This document shows, piece after piece, positions 4,487 to 6,149 of a stretch of DNA of 6,149 nucleotides. Under the pieces are notes generated by a model, which saw nothing but the letters and a program-made list of their open reading frames with translations, did no database searches and was not told where the DNA came from. Each line of letters opens with the position of its first letter. Within the stretch, counting starts at the first letter, position 1. The DNA is taken from assembly GCA_012522035.1 (NCBI GenBank), contig JAAYLF010000225.1, positions 1 through 6,149 of the forward strand, read 5' to 3'. Source of the stretch: Clostridiaceae bacterium (GTDB lineage Bacteria; Bacillota; Clostridia; UBA1212; DUPL01). Both the position numbers and the translations under genes were made by a program.

Positions 4487-6149
4487 CACCTTCCTTGTAA
4501 TTCTTCGGGAATTCTATCTATCAACACCATTCTTGGGTTGCTTCCATCCTTGCAGGATATATATCCTCTTTCCTCCATCTGATCAATAATTCTGGCAGCC
4601 CTGTTGTATCCAATACCGAGCTTTCTTTGGAGATAAGAGGCAGAAATTTGTTTCATTTCAACAGCAATCTGTACCGCCTGTGGAAGCAGTTCATCTTCAT
4701 CCAATGCAGTATTCCGCAAGCCTTCAGTGCTTTGAGTGTTCTCAACTTCCTTTATGACTTCCATGTCATATTCAGCTTCACAGGATTTCTTAAGATAGTC
4801 TACAACAGCCTCCACCTCTGCGTCAGATACGAAAGCGCCCTGCACTCTAATTGGCTTTATGCTTCCTACCGGCAGGAACAGCATGTCACCTCTGCCCAAT
4901 AGCTTGTCCGCTCCTGCTCCACCGGCATTGTCTAGAATAATTCTAGAATCCACCTGTGATGCCACTTTAAAAGCTATTCTTGAAGGTATGTTGGCCTTGA
5001 TTAGTCCCGTAATTACGTCTACTGAAGGCCTTTGTGTAGCAACCACCAGATGTATGCCGCAGGCTCTGGCCTTTTGTGCTATTCTGCATATTGCATCTTC
5101 AACCGAATCCCTGGCCACAAGTATCAAGACCGCCAGCTCGTCGATAATAATGACTATCTTGGGAAGCTTTTCCTCACCTTCTGCTTTTGCCTGCCTGTTG
5201 TAACCCGCAATGTCCCTTACGCCCTTCTCAGCAAACATGGTGTATCTCTTTTCCATTTCCTGAACCGCCCAGGACAAGGCTCCAGCTGCCTTCTTGGTCT
5301 GTGTTACCACAGGTATCATCAAGTGAGGTATTCCGTTGTATACCCCAAGTTCAACAACCTTTGGGTCTATCAGTATCAGTTTGACATCATCGGGAGAAGC
5401 CTTGTAGATAAGGCTCATTATAAGGCTGTTGATGCAGACGCTCTTACCTGAACCAGTCGCACCCGCTATCAACAGGTGCGGCATTCGCGCAATATCTGCC
5501 ACCACAGGTTCTCCGGTTATGTTGCAACCAAGGCAGAATGCGGTGTTTGACATGTGATTTCTAAACTCCTTTGAATCTATGATTTCCCGCAAAGGTACAA
5601 CTCTTACATTATCGTTGGGAACCTCCACACCAATTGCAGCCTTGCCTGGAATCTGCTCTATCCTTATACCTGGAGATGCCAGGTTTAGAGCAATATCTTC
5701 CGAAAGATTTTTTATCTTGCTTACCTTTACACCCGAACTGGGCTGTACATCATATCTGGTAATGGTAGGGCCTCTGCTAATATTCACAACCTTTGCATCT
5801 ATATTGAAACTGAACAATATATCTTCTATCTTTTTTGCAACCCTTGATGCTTGTTTCTTCTGCTCGTCCGAAAACTCCTGTTCCTGATCGCTTTCAGCCA
5901 AAAGACTTATGGGTGGTTTGAAATAGCAGTGTTTTTCCTTTGTAATAATATTCTCCACAAAGGCGGTTTCCTCCACATCTATCTTCTCTGGAGCAAAAGA
6001 ATACTGCTCCGGTTCAAAGCTGAAAGGCTCTTCCTTTTCTTCAAGTTCATCAGCAAAAGGCAGCTCCTGTTCTTCAAGCAAATACTCTTCCTTCAGTATT
6101 TCACTTTCTTCAATCGCATTCTTGATTTTCTGCCTGTCAATTACCACAC
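4486..6149 (-). CDS. ftsK: DNA translocase FtsK/SpoIIIE family, 5' end outside the window
   Basis: About 553 C-terminal codons are visible; the frame is open to the right edge. The GTG near 6147 is most likely an internal Val, because family members are 750-900 residues with four N-terminal membrane helices that are absent here. In order (window residue numbers): an acidic linker (about 1-90), the alpha/beta motor with GATGSGKS (Walker A, 229-236), IVIIIDE (Walker B, 331-337), ATQRPSVDVITGLIKANIPS, LLGRGDMLFLP, and the winged-helix gamma domain (about 485-545, including the segment RKLGIGYNRAARIIDQMEERGY) that reads directional DNA sequences. The protein pumps chromosomal DNA through the division or sporulation septum. 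It differs from the family norm at several conserved places: DELAVLILVA for DELADLMMVA, VTQTKKA for VTDPKKA, and a three-residue glycine/alanine insertion before DKLLGRG. It could be ftsK proper, spoIIIE or a paralogue. Confidence 0.93.
   Translation of the reverse strand, partial: VVIDRQKIKNAIEESEILKEEYLLEEQELPFADELEEKEEPFSFEPEQYSFAPEKIDVEETAFVENIITKEKHCYFKPPISLLAESDQEQEFSDEQKKQASRVAKKIEDILFSFNIDAKVVNISRGPTITRYDVQPSSGVKVSKIKNLSEDIALNLASPGIRIEQIPGKAAIGVEVPNDNVRVVPLREIIDSKEFRNHMSNTAFCLGCNITGEPVVADIARMPHLLIAGATGSGKSVCINSLIMSLIYKASPDDVKLILIDPKVVELGVYNGIPHLMIPVVTQTKKAAGALSWAVQEMEKRYTMFAEKGVRDIAGYNRQAKAEGEEKLPKIVIIIDELAVLILVARDSVEDAICRIAQKARACGIHLVVATQRPSVDVITGLIKANIPSRIAFKVASQVDSRIILDNAGGAGADKLLGRGDMLFLPVGSIKPIRVQGAFVSDAEVEAVVDYLKKSCEAEYDMEVIKEVENTQSTEGLRNTALDEDELLPQAVQIAVEMKQISASYLQRKLGIGYNRAARIIDQMEERGYISCKDGSNPRMVLIDRIPEELQGR

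Noticed and set aside
3927..4589. 220-codon open frame on the plus strand, opposite folD and the end of ftsK
   Set aside because: It is antisense to two confidently identified genes, is rich in Ser/Leu/Ile as expected from a complementary strand, and resembles no family I know.
4931..4947. 17-nt palindrome TCTAGAAT-A-ATTCTAGA
   Set aside because: It lies within the ftsK motor coding sequence and encodes the conserved DSRxILD region, so codon content explains it; no regulatory context.
4859..5451. Overlapping plus-strand frames opposite ftsK
   Set aside because: They are shadows of the conserved motor domain, and no family motif is visible in them.
6145..6147. GTG as the true start of the FtsK-like gene
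   Set aside because: The frame continues to the edge, no ribosome-binding site can be assessed, and the membrane domain expected of the family is missing, so the gene is truncated by the window.

Overview
The window looks like an ordinary chromosomal segment of a low-GC, endospore-forming member of the Clostridia. The evidence is AT-rich intergenic DNA, strong purine-rich Shine-Dalgarno sequences, SpoVS, RNase Y and a SpoIIIE/FtsK translocase. The protein sequences resemble the Ruminiclostridium/Hungateiclostridium part of the class, but I cannot assign a genus from the sequence alone. I see no mobile element, tRNA, rRNA, CRISPR array or defence module.

Layout: (1) Positions 1-292, minus strand: 5' part of a pgeF (YfiH/YlmD-type) gene that runs off the left edge. 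(2) 293-388: a short divergent control region in which two promoter-like elements, one per strand, overlap at their -10 boxes. (3) 389-1165, plus: ymdB, a metallophosphoesterase. (4) 1166-1361: AT-rich spacer with two small palindromes and a promoter. (5) 1362-1643, plus: spoVS. (6) 1668-1698: a perfect 14-bp hairpin terminator shared by the convergent spoVS and rny. (7) 1708-3303, minus: rny (RNase Y). (8) 3304-3449: rny leader and promoter, with a strong TTGACA/TAGAAT promoter and a roughly 110-nt leader carrying predicted hairpins. (9) 3450-3611: no gene seen. (10) 3641-4486, minus: folD with its own terminator. (11) 4486-6149, minus: 3' two-thirds or so of an ftsK/spoIIIE gene, translationally coupled to folD through TGATG.

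Functionally, rny, ymdB and spoVS are neighbours in many Firmicutes. RNase Y starts bulk mRNA turnover at the membrane, YmdB is a phosphodiesterase linked to RNase Y and to cell-fate decisions in Bacillus subtilis, and SpoVS acts in sporulation. Here the trio is split into a convergent arrangement (ymdB-spoVS facing rny). FtsK/SpoIIIE pumps DNA through the division or sporulation septum, and FolD supplies one-carbon folates; their coupling is probably a matter of operon position rather than shared pathway.

I do not see a new biological system. The points most worth a second look are the rny start region (GTG buried in the Shine-Dalgarno, with an AUA codon at ideal spacing), the structured rny leader, the overlapping divergent pgeF/ymdB promoters, and unusual substitutions at normally conserved positions in YmdB and FtsK.
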